64,000 nt of DNA from Sinorhizobium glycinis (GTDB lineage: Bacteria; Pseudomonadota; Alphaproteobacteria; Rhizobiales; Rhizobiaceae), in contig NZ_LPUX01000060.1 of the NCBI RefSeq assembly GCF_001651865.1, forward strand, positions 1-64,000, given 5' to 3'. The first letter of the stretch is position 1. Every line of letters begins with the position of its first letter. The notes under the pieces are model-generated. The model was not told where the DNA came from and made no database searches. It was given only the letters and a program-made list of their open reading frames with translations. The position numbers were made by a program, and so were the translations under genes. This document shows, piece after piece, positions 27,610-36,447 of the stretch.

Positions 27610-27719
27610 GGGCCCATTCCGTCATTCATATTCGATCACAAGGGATGTAGCGCTTGCAGAGGCCGCAGGCGACCCGAAAATCGCCTTGGCGGGAACGCGT
27701 AGACATGCAGCAGGCGGCT

Positions 27720-27910
27720 TGCCCCTCATCCGGCCTGCCGGCCACCTCGTAAACGGGGCGAAGGGGACAAGCAGCCTGCTCCGAGCGCCTCACCCGCTTG
27801 CCGCCTGCGGAAGGACAGCGCATTCGGCGTGAAATGGGAAGCGATGCCGCGCGGCAAGTCCCCTTCGCCCCGCGCGCGGGGAGAAGGTCGCGGCAGCGGG
27901 ATGAGGGGCT
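27720..27910. repeat. Paired GC-rich palindromic element, copy 3
   Basis: The left unit (TGCCCCTCATCCGG...GGCGAAGGGGAC) and right unit (GTCCCCTTCGCCCCGC...GATGAGGGGC) face each other across about 95 bases that contain no gene. Together with 27610-27719, in which I see only the alkB upstream region, this accounts for the space between alkB and arfB. Confidence 0.75.
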
Positions 27911-27920
27911 TTGCTGGACT

Positions 27921-28355
27921 TCAGTCGCCCTCCGGCCGGCCGCGCAGCTTCTTGATCTCGCCGCGGCCGGATTTTTCCTTCAAACGCCGTTCGATCGAAC
28001 CGCGCGTCGGCTTGGTCTTCTTGCGCGGCGGGGGCGGCGGTTCGGCCGCCTTGAGGATCAGTTCCTTGAGCCGCTCGCGGGCATCTTCGCGGTTGCGGTC
28101 CTGGCTGCGGAAACGGCTGGCCTCGATCATCAGCACGCCGTCCTTCGAGGCCCGGCGGCCGGCAAGCTTCAATGCATTGGACTTGACGCGATCGGATAGC
28201 GAGGGCGAGGCCTGGATGTTGAAGAAGAGCTGGACGGCCGTCGACACCTTGTTGACGTTCTGGCCGCCCGGACCGCCGGCCAAAACGAATTGCTCCGTCA
28301 GCTCCCAGCCGGCGATGACGATGGTTTCTTTGATGTACAGTGGTTCGCTTGCCAT
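27921..28355 (-). CDS. arfB: Alternative ribosome-rescue factor ArfB (peptidyl-tRNA hydrolase)
   Basis: This 144-residue protein has the release-factor catalytic loop GGPGGQNVNKVSTAV and a basic C-terminal tail rich in Lys/Arg (PRKKTKPTRGSIERRLKEK), which in ArfB inserts into the empty mRNA channel of stalled ribosomes. It hydrolyses peptidyl-tRNA on non-stop complexes. The frame is open further upstream, but the ATG at 28355 begins the conserved MASEPLYI. It lies downstream of pckA on the same strand, with a terminator hairpin between them. Confidence 0.94.
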   Translation of the reverse strand: MASEPLYIKETIVIAGWELTEQFVLAGGPGGQNVNKVSTAVQLFFNIQASPSLSDRVKSNALKLAGRRASKDGVLMIEASRFRSQDRNREDARERLKELILKAAEPPPPPRKKTKPTRGSIERRLKEKSGRGEIKKLRGRPEGD

Positions 28356-28420
28356 GTCCGCTCCTTGCCGGTCTATCGCACAGAGTCGCGCGGTTGAGAA
28401 CGGCCCGGAGATAAAACGCG

Positions 28421-28446
28421 AAAACCCGGCCACGGGGACCGGGTTT
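28421..28446 (-). terminator. Terminator after pckA
   Basis: The stem AAACCCGG / CCGGGTTT closes a nine-base loop and continues on the minus strand as TTTTCGCGTTTT. It lies about 25 bases past the pckA stop. The stem abuts a parS-like palindrome at 28442-28457. Confidence 0.7.
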
Positions 28447-28457
28447 CACGTGAATCA
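28442..28457. other. parS-like palindrome 2
   Basis: The 16-mer GGTTTCACGTGAATCA matches 14 of 16 positions of the ParB consensus TGTTTCACGTGAAACA. It is intergenic, just past the end of pckA. Confidence 0.4.
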
Positions 28458-28469
28458 TAGGCTGCAGTG

Positions 28470-30080
28470 TTATTCTGCAGCCAGTTTGGTGCCGGGAGCG
28501 GCATCGCGAACGCTGCCGTCGACATGGCTCTCGAACTTGGCGAAGTTGGCGATGAACATGTCGACCAGCCGCCGGGCCTGGCCGTCATAGGCAACTCCGT
28601 CCGCCCAGGTGGAACGCGGGTCGAGAATGCCGTCGTCGACGCCCGGCACGGAGACCGGCACCGCGAAGCCGAAATTCGCGTCGGTGCGGAAGGTGGCGCT
28701 GTTCAGCGAACCGTCGAGCGCCGCCGAAAGCAGCGCGCGGGTGACCTTGATCGGCATGCGGCTGCCGGTGCCGTAGGCGCCGCCGGTCCAGCCGGTGTTG
28801 ACGAGCCAGCAGGTGACGCCGTTCCTGGCGATCAGGTCCTTGAGCAGGTTGCCGTATTCCGAGGGATGGCGCGGCATGAACGGAGCGCCGAAACAGGTCG
28901 AGAACGTCGCCTCCGGTTCCGTCACGCCCTTCTCCGTCCCGGCGACCTTGGCGGTGTAGCCGGACAGGAAGTGGTACATGGCCTGCTCTGGCGTCAGCTT
29001 GGCGATCGGCGGCAGGACGCCGAAGGCATCTGCCGTCAGCATGATGATGGTGCGCGGCTGCGGCGCTGTGCCGGTCGCGCTGGCATTCGGAATGAAGTCG
29101 AGCGGATAGGCGATCCGCGTGTTTTCCGTCAGCGAGCCGTTGTCGAAGTCGGGCAAGCGCCGCTCGTCGAGAACGACATTCTCCATGACGGTTCCGAAGC
29201 GCCGCGTCGTCGCGAAAATCTCCGGCTCGGCCGCTTCCGACAGGCGGATCGCCTTGGCGTAGCAACCGCCTTCGAAATTGAACACGCCCTTGTCGCCCCA
29301 GCCATGTTCGTCATCGCCGATCAGCGTGCGGTTCGGATCGGCCGATAGCGTCGTCTTGCCGGTGCCGGAGAGGCCGAAGAAGATCGCCGTGTCGCCGGCC
29401 GGGCCGACATTGGCCGAGCAGTGCATCGGCATGACGGCCTTCTTCGGCAGCAGGTAGTTGAGGACCGTGAAGACCGACTTCTTCATCTCGCCGGCATAGG
29501 AGGTGCCGCCGATCAGCACAAGGCCCCTCGTCAGATCGCAGGCGATGATCGTCTCGCTGCGGCAGCCGTGGCGCTCCGGGTTTGCCTTGAAACTCGGCAG
29601 GTCGATGATCGTCAGCTTCGGCAGGAAGGTCGCCAGCGCCTCGCGCGGCGGACGGATCAGCAGATTGCGGATGAACAGCGAATGCCAGGCGAATTGGGTG
29701 ACGACGCGCGTCGGCAACGCATTCTCGGCATCGGCACCGCCGACAAGGTCCTGCACATAGAGCGACATGCCTTTGGCATGCGCCAGCATGTCCTGGCGCA
29801 GGAGCTCGAAGTTCTCCGGCGAGATGGCGCTGTTGTTGTCCCACCAGATCTGATCGGCGGTCGCCGCATCGCGCACGACATATTTGTCCTTGGGCGAGCG
29901 GCCGGTGTGTTGGCCGGTGCGCGCGCAAAGCGCGCCATGGGCCGTCAATTGCGCCTCGCCACGGCGAACGGCTTCCTCGTAAAGCTCCGCTGCCTCGAAA
30001 TTGTAGCGAACGACCGAGAGGTCAGAAAAACCGATCGTTTCCAATCCGTTCGAGGGGTTGCGGGTGCCGAGTTGCTCCAT
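28470..30080 (-). CDS. pckA: Phosphoenolpyruvate carboxykinase (ATP)
   Basis: This 536-residue enzyme converts oxaloacetate and ATP to phosphoenolpyruvate, the entry to gluconeogenesis during growth on C4-dicarboxylates. Visible are the kinase-1a P-loop [14 protein letters not shown], the substrate motif [14 protein letters not shown] and the metal/nucleotide region [12 protein letters not shown]. The ATG at 30080 ([12 protein letters not shown]) is chosen over the longer frame because it gives the known Sinorhizobium length. It is divergent from chvI; in Agrobacterium and Sinorhizobium ChvI is reported to influence pckA, so the shared upstream region is of regulatory interest. Confidence 0.97.
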   Translation of the reverse strand: MEQLGTRNPSNGLETIGFSDLSVVRYNFEAAELYEEAVRRGEAQLTAHGALCARTGQHTGRSPKDKYVVRDAATADQIWWDNNSAISPENFELLRQDMLAHAKGMSLYVQDLVGGADAENALPTRVVTQFAWHSLFIRNLLIRPPREALATFLPKLTIIDLPSFKANPERHGCRSETIIACDLTRGLVLIGGTSYAGEMKKSVFTVLNYLLPKKAVMPMHCSANVGPAGDTAIFFGLSGTGKTTLSADPNRTLIGDDEHGWGDKGVFNFEGGCYAKAIRLSEAAEPEIFATTRRFGTVMENVVLDERRLPDFDNGSLTENTRIAYPLDFIPNASATGTAPQPRTIIMLTADAFGVLPPIAKLTPEQAMYHFLSGYTAKVAGTEKGVTEPEATFSTCFGAPFMPRHPSEYGNLLKDLIARNGVTCWLVNTGWTGGAYGTGSRMPIKVTRALLSAALDGSLNSATFRTDANFGFAVPVSVPGVDDGILDPRSTWADGVAYDGQARRLVDMFIANFAKFESHVDGSVRDAAPGTKLAAE

Positions 30081-30126
30081 GGTCAAGCTTCCTTCGTCTC
30101 TGGCCAATGGCGTTGAATATCTTCGG

Positions 30127-30155
30127 AACATACCGGCAAGGTTAGGCGAAGACAA
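30127..30155 (-). promoter_or_regulatory. Candidate pckA promoter
   Basis: On the minus strand TTGTCT (30150-30155) and TATGTT (30127-30132) are separated by 17 bases and end about 47 bases before the pckA start codon. The match to sigma-70 is good in spacing and fair in sequence. Confidence 0.45.
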
Positions 30156-30415
30156 GAGAGCTAAATCTAAAACACTAATGATTTCAGTATATTAATCGAT
30201 TTAAAGAAAAATATGCATTTTTTAATCGGTTGAATCGCGACTTGCAAACACTCACTTGCGACCAACCTTGCGAGCCGGGTTGCCAAGCGCTTTTTGCGCT
30301 TCGCCACAATTTGTTCCACCTTTATACTCAAGTAACGCAGCCGTGACTCGCGGTTGCCGCCGTTTTGAAGAGCGGATTCCCGGCGCCGGACCCAAGAAGA
30401 CGGAGTTGAAAAACG
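30156..30415. other. pckA-chvI divergent intergenic region
   Basis: This 260-base spacer is markedly A/T-rich at 30165-30235, unlike the rest of the window, and contains a small hairpin AAGCGC-TTTTT-GCGCTT (30285-30301). It must carry the chvI promoter and possibly ChvI binding sites for both genes. I cannot place a convincing chvI -35/-10 pair. No gene is visible in it. Confidence 0.5.
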
Positions 30416-31141
30416 ATGCAGACCATCGCGCTTGTCGATGACGACCGCAATATCCTGACGTCGGTATCCATTGCGCTGGAAGCCGAGGGATACAAGGTCG
30501 AAACCTATACCGATGGCGCTTCCGCGCTCGAGGGCCTGCTGGCACGCCCGCCGCACCTGGCGATCTTCGACATCAAGATGCCGCGCATGGACGGCATGGA
30601 ACTCCTGCGGCGGCTCCGGCAGAAGTCCGACCTTCCGGTGATCTTCCTGACTTCCAAGGACGAGGAGATCGACGAGCTCTTCGGCCTCAAGATGGGTGCG
30701 GACGATTTCATCACCAAGCCGTTCTCGCAGCGGCTGCTGGTCGAGCGCGTCAAGGCGATTTTGCGCCGCGCGCCCGCCCGCGATGCCACCGCGGTCGGGG
30801 CCGTTGGCCTCGCCAAGAGCGCCGACGCGCCGTCCCGCTCGCTGGAGCGCGGACAGCTGGTCATGGACCAGGAGCGCCACACCTGCACCTGGAAGAGCGA
30901 ACCGGTCACCCTCACCGTCACCGAGTTTCTCATCCTGCATTCGCTGGCGCAGCGTCCCGGCGTCGTGAAGAGCCGCGACGCGCTGATGGATGCCGCCTAT
31001 GACGAACAGGTCTATGTCGACGACCGGACGATCGACAGCCACATCAAGCGGCTCCGCAAGAAGTTCAAGATGGTCGACGGCGACTTCGACATGATCGAAA
31101 CGCTCTATGGCGTCGGCTATCGCTTCCGCGAGTCCGCCTGA
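30416..31141 (+). CDS. chvI: Response regulator ChvI
   Basis: This 241-residue OmpR/PhoB-type regulator has acidic pocket DDD (8-10), phospho-acceptor Asp52 in [18 protein letters not shown] and ITKPFS, and a C-terminal winged helix with [16 protein letters not shown] and YGVGYRF. ChvI is essential for growth in Sinorhizobium and controls exopolysaccharide, motility and acid/envelope responses. It pairs with ChvG downstream, separated by a RIME element. Confidence 0.97.
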   Translation: MQTIALVDDDRNILTSVSIALEAEGYKVETYTDGASALEGLLARPPHLAIFDIKMPRMDGMELLRRLRQKSDLPVIFLTSKDEEIDELFGLKMGADDFITKPFSQRLLVERVKAILRRAPARDATAVGAVGLAKSADAPSRSLERGQLVMDQERHTCTWKSEPVTLTVTEFLILHSLAQRPGVVKSRDALMDAAYDEQVYVDDRTIDSHIKRLRKKFKMVDGDFDMIETLYGVGYRFRESA

Positions 31142-31151
31142 GACGGTGCTA

Positions 31152-31255
31152 CTGCATGTTTCCTTGAATCGTAGCCGATTTAAGGGTGAAAACATGCAGC
31201 AATTCAAAGTGCTACAGCGACCTTTGTGCGTCTGATAAGACGCACGGCGCTGTAG
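31152..31255. repeat. RIME-like intergenic mosaic element, copy 3
   Basis: This is nearly identical to the copy at 9174: CTGCATGTTTCCTTGAATCG...AACATGCAG, then GCTACAGCGACCTTTGTGCG...CGCTGTAG. It begins ten bases after the chvI stop. It is the second case in this window where a RIME copy separates a regulator and kinase of one two-component system. Confidence 0.87.
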
Positions 31256-31560
31256 CGGGGCTTGCCTTCGCGCCGTTTGTGGATCATTGAGAACCGGCGC
31301 GGCGACCGAACGAAATCGCGGCACGCGACTGGCCACCTCGAGCGGTTCGGATCGTAGATGCGATCGTTTCCGCCAGATAAAGCGGGCTTCGGCGAGGGCG
31401 CCGCAATACGCTTGCACCTCAAGCCGTAACCTCGGTGCTCCGATCGCGCAAACGGCGGCCGGCGGCGCCGAGGAAGATCTTGGACGCAAGAGCGGCGGCC
31501 GGCCCGAGCCGGTCGCGCAAACGAAACGGGCGGCGAAATTTCGCCGTGGGAGCGGAAGAC
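31256..31560 (+). other. Spacer between chvI and chvG
   Basis: This spacer of about 300 bases follows the RIME element. The chvG frame is open back to 31435, but the encoded stretch (Arg/Ala-rich, low conservation expected) does not look like a real N-terminus. The spacer may contain a separate chvG promoter; I cannot identify one with confidence. Confidence 0.4.
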
Positions 31561-33348
31561 TTGGTAGAAGTCTTGCAGGGCGAGATCGAAGATTCTGACG
31601 GGCGGTCGTCAGCGCTGCGTGGGAAGCGCCGATGGGCGCATCCGTTTACGCTGATCCGCCGGCTGTTCGGCAATGCCGTCTTCTCCAGCCTGACGCGCCG
31701 CATCGTCTTCTTCAACCTCGTCGCGCTCGTCGTCCTGGTCGGCGGGATCATGTATTTGAACCAGTTCCGCGAAGGCCTCATCGATGCCCGCGTGGAAAGT
31801 CTGCTGACGCAGGGCGAGATCATCGCCGGCGCCATCTCCGCTTCGGCGTCGGTCGACACCAACTCGATCACCATCGACCCGCAAAAACTGCTCGAACTGC
31901 AGGCGGGCGAGAGCATAACCCCGCTGCCGAGCGACGAGGATCTGGAATTCCCGATCATCCAGGAGCGGGTCGCCCCGGTCCTCAGACGGCTGATCTCGCC
32001 GACGCGCACGCGCGCACGCCTGTTCGACGCCGATGCCGACCTCCTGCTCGATTCGCGCCACCTCTATAGCGGGGGCCAGGTGCTTCGTTTCGACCTTCCG
32101 CCGGTCGATCCGGAGACATCGAGCGTTTCCGAGAAGATCAGCGTCTGGTTCAACCGGCTGCTGCAGCCGGGCGACCTGCCGCTCTACAAGGAGCCGCCGG
32201 GCGGCAACGGCTCGATCTATCCGGAGGTGATGAACGCATTGACCGGCGTGCGCGGCGCCGTCGTGCGCGTCACCGAGAAGGGCGAGCTGATCGTGTCCGT
32301 GGCGGTGCCGGTGCAGCGCTTCCGCGCCGTGCTCGGCGTGCTGCTGCTCTCCACCCAGGCGGGCGACATCGACAAGATCGTCCATGCCGAGCGCCTGGCG
32401 ATCATCCGCGTCTTCGGCGTGGCGGCGCTCGTCAACGTCATTCTCTCGCTGCTCCTGTCGTCGACGATCGCCAATCCCTTGCGGCGGCTGTCGGCCGCCG
32501 CCATCCGCGTACGTCGCGGCGGTGCCAAGGAGCGCGAGGAAATCCCGGACTTCTCGTCCCGCCAGGACGAAATCGGCAACCTCTCGGTGGCGCTCCGGGA
32601 AATGACGACAGCGCTCTACGACCGCATCGCAGCGATCGAGAACTTCGCTGCCGATGTCAGCCACGAGCTCAAGAATCCGCTCACCTCGCTCAGGAGCGCT
32701 GTCGAAACCCTGCCGCTGGCGCGCACGGAGGACTCGAAGAAGCGGCTCCTCGACATCATCCAGCACGACGTCCGGCGCCTCGACCGGTTGATCAGCGATA
32801 TTTCGGACGCCTCGCGGCTCGATGCCGAACTGGCGCGCAGCGACGCGAAGAAAATCGACCTGGAGAAGCTGCTCGGCGACCTCGTCGACATTTCCCGGCA
32901 GATCCGCGGCAAGAAGAAGCCCGTGCTGCTCGATTTCGTCGTCGATCGCAAGGACAATCCGAAGGCGAACTTCATCGTCAGCGGCTACGAGCTCCGCATC
33001 GGCCAGATCATCACCAACCTCATCGAGAACGCCCGCTCCTTCGTGCCGGAACCGAACGGCCGCATCATCCTGCGCCTGACCCGTTCGCGGACGCGCTGCC
33101 TCGTCTATGTCGAGGACAACGGTCCTGGCATCCGGGCGGAAGACATCGACCGGATCTTCGAGCGCTTCTACACGGACCGGCCGGAGGGCGAGGATTTCGG
33201 CCAGAATTCCGGCCTCGGCCTGTCGATCTCGCGCCAGATCGCCGAAGCGCATGGAGGGACGCTGAAGGCGGAAAACATTGTCGGCAAGGGCGGCGAGGTG
33301 ACCGGCGCACGCTTCATCCTCTCCCTTCCCGCCGAGCCGCACGCGTGA
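31561..33348 (+). CDS. chvG: Sensor histidine kinase ChvG (ExoS)
   Basis: This membrane sensor kinase has a cytoplasmic N-terminal stretch, a first transmembrane helix (IVFFNLVALVVLVGGIMYL), a large periplasmic domain, a second helix (AALVNVILSLLLSS), a HAMP region, the H-box FAADVSHELKNPLTSL, and HATPase motifs NLIENARSF, DNGPGIRAED and GLGLSISRQI. In Sinorhizobium it is ExoS, which acts with ChvI and is repressed by periplasmic ExoR. The TTG at 31561 is chosen because GGAG lies just upstream and the resulting 595 residues equal the length I recall for S. meliloti ExoS; GTG at 31546 is an alternative. The stop overlaps hprK (GTGA). Confidence 0.93.
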   Translation: MVEVLQGEIEDSDGRSSALRGKRRWAHPFTLIRRLFGNAVFSSLTRRIVFFNLVALVVLVGGIMYLNQFREGLIDARVESLLTQGEIIAGAISASASVDTNSITIDPQKLLELQAGESITPLPSDEDLEFPIIQERVAPVLRRLISPTRTRARLFDADADLLLDSRHLYSGGQVLRFDLPPVDPETSSVSEKISVWFNRLLQPGDLPLYKEPPGGNGSIYPEVMNALTGVRGAVVRVTEKGELIVSVAVPVQRFRAVLGVLLLSTQAGDIDKIVHAERLAIIRVFGVAALVNVILSLLLSSTIANPLRRLSAAAIRVRRGGAKEREEIPDFSSRQDEIGNLSVALREMTTALYDRIAAIENFAADVSHELKNPLTSLRSAVETLPLARTEDSKKRLLDIIQHDVRRLDRLISDISDASRLDAELARSDAKKIDLEKLLGDLVDISRQIRGKKKPVLLDFVVDRKDNPKANFIVSGYELRIGQIITNLIENARSFVPEPNGRIILRLTRSRTRCLVYVEDNGPGIRAEDIDRIFERFYTDRPEGEDFGQNSGLGLSISRQIAEAHGGTLKAENIVGKGGEVTGARFILSLPAEPHA

Positions 33349-33803
33349 CCACACCGCTCTGTAACATCCACGGCACCGCCATGGTCCTCGGCACGACCGG
33401 CTTCCTCGTCACCGGCCCTTCCGGATCCGGAAAGTCTGCCCTGGCGCTCGCCTGCATTTCCGAGATACGGCGCCGCGGCCGCTTCGCGGCGCTCATTGCC
33501 GACGACCGGGTGGACTTGACGCTCGCGAACGGCCGGATCGTGGCTCGCTGCCCCCCGGCCATTCGCGGCCTGATCGAGATCCGCGGCAGCGGCATAGTGG
33601 AGGTCGAAACCCTCTCCGCCTGCGTCCTCGACTGGGCGATCCTGCCGGTGCGCGCGCCCTTCGATCCGCGCCTCGCCCCGGAGCAGGAGGAATTGCATCT
33701 TGAGGTTGGGAGAAGCCTGCCGATGCTGCGCCTTCCCGTTGAAACTCTGCTGTCGCCGGTCGATGCGCTGGCGGCGCTGCTGCCCGGAAAACCAGGCCTT
33801 TAG
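33345..33803 (+). CDS. hprK: HPr kinase/phosphorylase HprK, short alphaproteobacterial form
   Basis: This 152-residue protein consists only of the catalytic domain of HPr kinase: P-loop GPSGSGKSALAL (near residue 25) and the HprK signature IRGSGIVEVETL. It lacks the N-terminal domain of the roughly 310-residue Firmicutes enzymes, as is normal in Rhizobiales. It phosphorylates HPr on serine; in S. meliloti it is reported to affect succinate-mediated catabolite repression. The GTG start overlaps the chvG stop, so translation is likely coupled to the envelope sensor. Confidence 0.94.
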   Translation: MTTPLCNIHGTAMVLGTTGFLVTGPSGSGKSALALACISEIRRRGRFAALIADDRVDLTLANGRIVARCPPAIRGLIEIRGSGIVEVETLSACVLDWAILPVRAPFDPRLAPEQEELHLEVGRSLPMLRLPVETLLSPVDALAALLPGKPGL

Positions 33804-33958
33804 CCTTATTGGCAGGCAAGGCGACTGCTTTTTCGGCATTTTTGGCTTGCACTTCGGCTGTTCCTTGCCAAGATGGCCGCCCCAACAGGTGGACGAAATT
33901 GCTGCATTGCGATATCTGACCATCGACGAGTTGCACTGCAGTTGGAGCAAAGATACCC

Positions 33959-34360
33959 ATGATCGGACTTGTGCTTGTCACCCATGGCAAGCTGGCGGAT
34001 GAGTTTCGGCTTGCCCTGGAGCATGTCGTCGGTCCGCAGAAAGCTATCGAGACGGTGTGCATCGGCCCCGAGGACGACATGGACCAGCGGCGACAGGATA
34101 TCCTCGACGCCGTCGAAAGTGCCGACGAGGGCAACGGCGTCATCATCCTGACCGACATGTTCGGCGGCACCCCCTCCAATCTCGCCATCTCCGTCATGCG
34201 CAGCGGCATCGTCGAAGTGATCGCCGGCGTCAACCTGCCGATGCTGATCAAGCTCGCCGGCGTCCGGGGCGAAAGCGACATGGACAAGGCCCTCATCGAG
34301 GCTTCCGAGGCGGGCCGCAAATACATCAATGTCGCCAGCCGGGTCCTGAGTGGAAAATGA
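33959..34360 (+). CDS. manX: PTS system EIIA component, mannose family (ManX-like)
   Basis: This 133-residue single-domain EIIA begins MIGLVLVTHGKLA with the phosphorylatable His9, followed by the family motif DMFGGTPSNLA. No EIIB, EIIC or EIID genes are nearby, so it serves in a regulatory phosphorelay (PTS-Ntr-like) and not in sugar uptake. Its stop overlaps the HPr start (ATGA). The 155-base spacer from hprK shows no clear terminator. Confidence 0.94.
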   Translation: MIGLVLVTHGKLADEFRLALEHVVGPQKAIETVCIGPEDDMDQRRQDILDAVESADEGNGVIILTDMFGGTPSNLAISVMRSGIVEVIAGVNLPMLIKLAGVRGESDMDKALIEASEAGRKYINVASRVLSGK

Positions 34361-34650
34361 TGGACCATCTGCCCGACACGGCGCTGACGCGAGAGCTGCT
34401 CATCATTAACAAGCGCGGCCTGCATGCGCGGGCCTCGGCGAAATTCGTGCAGACGGTCGAGGCCTACGACGCCGAGATCACCGTTTCGAAAGACGGGATG
34501 ACCGTCGGCGGAACATCCATCATGGGACTGATGATGCTGGCGGCCAGCACCGGCTGCACGGTCTTCGTGACCGCCAGCGGCAACCAGGCCGAAGAGGCCT
34601 TGAACGCCCTCGACGCGCTGGTGCGCGACAAGTTCGGCGAGGAGATGTGA
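34357..34650 (+). CDS. ptsH: Phosphocarrier protein HPr
   Basis: This 97-residue protein has NKRGLHARASAKFVQ with the phosphorylatable His23, and GTSIMGLMML with Ser54 at the position equivalent to the regulatory Ser46 that HprK modifies. It relays phosphate from EI-Ntr to the EIIA encoded just upstream. Having both phospho-sites together with an adjacent hprK supports a signalling function. Confidence 0.95.
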   Translation: MMDHLPDTALTRELLIINKRGLHARASAKFVQTVEAYDAEITVSKDGMTVGGTSIMGLMMLAASTGCTVFVTASGNQAEEALNALDALVRDKFGEEM

Positions 34651-34687
34651 GCGACGTGCATGGCCTCCGACTTCTGCATCGGAGGCT

Positions 34688-34799
34688 TGCCCCTGACCCT
34701 AGCCTCTCCCCGCAAGCGGGGAGAGGGGACTTAAGAGGGCGCCGCGAGTCCCTTCGCCCCGCTTGCGGGGAGAAGGTGGCGGCAGCCGGATGAGGGGCC
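34688..34799. repeat. Paired GC-rich palindromic element, copy 4
   Basis: TGCCCC...CCTCTCCCCGCAAGCGGGGAGAGGGGAC is followed after about 12 bases by GTCCCTTCGCCCCGCTTGCGGGGAGAAGG...GATGAGGGGCC. The two hairpin units are almost adjacent here, unlike in the wider copies. It lies between HPr and ahcY and may end the chvG-hprK-manX-ptsH transcript. Confidence 0.8.
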
Positions 34800-34827
34800 G
34801 CCCGGCAGAACCTAATCGCGACATAAA

Positions 34828-34849
34828 CATATAAAGACCTCTTTATATG
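34828..34849. promoter_or_regulatory. Perfect 22-base palindrome upstream of ahcY (candidate SahR operator)
   Basis: The arms CATATAAAGA (34828-34837) and TCTTTATATG (34840-34849) are exact reverse complements around CC. It is an A/T-rich site in G/C-rich surroundings, 131 bases upstream of ahcY. Its length and symmetry fit a homodimeric ArsR-type repressor. SahR, the S-adenosylhomocysteine-responsive regulator described in proteobacteria, is the obvious candidate; that link is inference. Confidence 0.6.
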
Positions 34850-34979
34850 GCGGTTGCCCTTCCCTCCGATTCCTGATAGACCGGGCACACTCTCCCCGTG
34901 AGCTTGAAGCGCGGGAGGCATTGTTACGCCGCCGGACAAGACGCCGCGCGCGCCCCAAGGAACCACCCTGGAGAACTCC
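34850..34979 (+). promoter_or_regulatory. ahcY upstream region and leader
   Basis: After the palindrome, TTGCCC and GATAGA-like boxes about 17 bases apart (34855-34884) could form the promoter. A GGAGAA ribosome binding site precedes the ATG at 34980. I compared the leader from memory with SAH, SAM-II and SAM-V type riboswitches and saw no match. Confidence 0.3.
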
Positions 34980-36380
34980 ATGACCGCAACTCAGGACTAT
35001 TTTGTCGCCGACATCGGGCTTGCCGATTTCGGGCGCAAGGAAATCGCCATCGCCGAAACGGAAATGCCGGGCCTGATGGCCTGCCGCGAGGAGTTCGGCG
35101 CATCGAAGCCCCTGAAGGGCGCGCGCATTACCGGCTCGCTGCACATGACCATCCAGACGGCCGTCCTGATCGAGACGCTGGTTGCGCTCGGCGCGGAAGT
35201 CCGCTGGGCATCCTGCAACATCTTCTCCACGCAGGACCATGCCGCAGCGGCGATTGCTGCAAGCGGCATCCCGGTGTTCGCCGTCAAGGGCGAGACCCTC
35301 GAGGAATACTGGGCCTATACGGACAAGATCTTCCAGTGGGCCGATGGCGGCTTCTCAAACATGATCCTCGATGATGGCGGCGATGCCACCATGTACATCC
35401 TGCTCGGCGCCCGCGCCGAAGCCGGCGAGAACGTGCTTTCGAATCCCGGTTCGGAAGAGGAAGAAATCCTCTTCGCCCAGATCAAGAAGCGGCTTGCCGC
35501 CTCGCCGGGCTGGTTCACCAAGCAGCGCGACGCCATCAAGGGCGTGACGGAAGAGACGACCACCGGCGTCAACCGCCTCTACCAGCTCCAGGCCAAGGGC
35601 CTGCTGCCCTTCCCGGCGATCAACGTCAACGACAGCGTCACCAAGTCGAAGTTCGACAACAAGTACGGCTGCAAGGAGTCGCTCGTCGACGGCATCCGCC
35701 GCGGTACCGACGTGATGATGGCGGGCAAGGTCGCCGTGGTCTGCGGCTATGGCGATGTCGGCAAGGGCTCGGCCGCCTCGCTGCAGGGCGCCGGCGCCCG
35801 CGTCAAGGTCACCGAGATCGACCCGATCTGCGCGCTGCAGGCCGCCATGGACGGCTACGAGGTGGTTCAGCTCGATGACGTCGTCTCGACCGCCGACATC
35901 TTCATCACCACCACCGGCAACAAGGACGTCATCCGCATCGAGCATATGCGCGAGATGAAGGACATGGCGATCGTCGGCAACATCGGCCACTTCGACAATG
36001 AAATCCAGGTTTCGGCGCTTCGGAACCTCAAGTGGACCAACGTCAAGCCGCAGGTCGACCTGATCGAATTCCCGAAGGGCAACCGGCTGATCCTGCTTTC
36101 GGAGGGCCGCCTCCTGAACCTCGGCAACGCCACCGGGCACCCGTCCTTCGTCATGTCGGCCTCGTTCTCCAACCAGGTTCTGGCGCAGATCGAGCTCTTC
36201 ACCAAGGGCGGGAACTACAAGAACGAGGTCTACATTCTGCCGAAGCAGCTCGACGAGAAGGTCGCCCGCCTGCATCTCGCCAAGCTCGGCGCCAAGCTGA
36301 CCGAGCTTTCGGAAGAGCAGGCCGGCTATATCGGCGTGAAGCCGCAGGGTCCGTTCAAGGCCGAACACTACCGGTACTAA
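34980..36380 (+). CDS. ahcY: Adenosylhomocysteinase (S-adenosyl-L-homocysteine hydrolase)
   Basis: This 466-residue NAD-dependent enzyme splits S-adenosylhomocysteine to adenosine and homocysteine, keeping the methylation cycle running. The NAD-binding [13 protein letters not shown], substrate segments [15 protein letters not shown] and TGNKDVI, and the C-terminal KAEHYRY ending with a reachable Lys and Tyr are all present. A perfect terminator follows, and an A/T-rich palindrome lies upstream, so it appears to be a separately regulated single gene. Confidence 0.98.
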   Translation: MTATQDYFVADIGLADFGRKEIAIAETEMPGLMACREEFGASKPLKGARITGSLHMTIQTAVLIETLVALGAEVRWASCNIFSTQDHAAAAIAASGIPVFAVKGETLEEYWAYTDKIFQWADGGFSNMILDDGGDATMYILLGARAEAGENVLSNPGSEEEEILFAQIKKRLAASPGWFTKQRDAIKGVTEETTTGVNRLYQLQAKGLLPFPAINVNDSVTKSKFDNKYGCKESLVDGIRRGTDVMMAGKVAVVCGYGDVGKGSAASLQGAGARVKVTEIDPICALQAAMDGYEVVQLDDVVSTADIFITTTGNKDVIRIEHMREMKDMAIVGNIGHFDNEIQVSALRNLKWTNVKPQVDLIEFPKGNRLILLSEGRLLNLGNATGHPSFVMSASFSNQVLAQIELFTKGGNYKNEVYILPKQLDEKVARLHLAKLGAKLTELSEEQAGYIGVKPQGPFKAEHYRY

Positions 36381-36410
36381 TCCTTACCCAGGCAATCCAC
36401 AACATCTTGT

Positions 36411-36447
36411 GGCCGCGATCTTGACAAGAGATCGCGGCCGCTTTTTT
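36411..36447 (+). terminator. Terminator after ahcY
   Basis: Perfect ten-base arms GGCCGCGATC / GATCGCGGCC close a nine-base loop and are followed by GCTTTTTT. It is a textbook rho-independent terminator 30 bases after the ahcY stop. Confidence 0.92.

Noticed and set aside
31435-31560. Longer N-terminus of ChvG
   Set aside because: The extension is Arg/Ala-rich and without a clear ribosome binding site, and would make the protein longer than the recalled ExoS length. A GGAG site lies just before the TTG at 31561.
34850-34979. Possible S-adenosylhomocysteine or S-adenosylmethionine riboswitch before ahcY
   Set aside because: No conserved core of the SAH, SAM-II or SAM/SAH classes could be recognised, and the upstream palindrome offers a simpler regulatory explanation.
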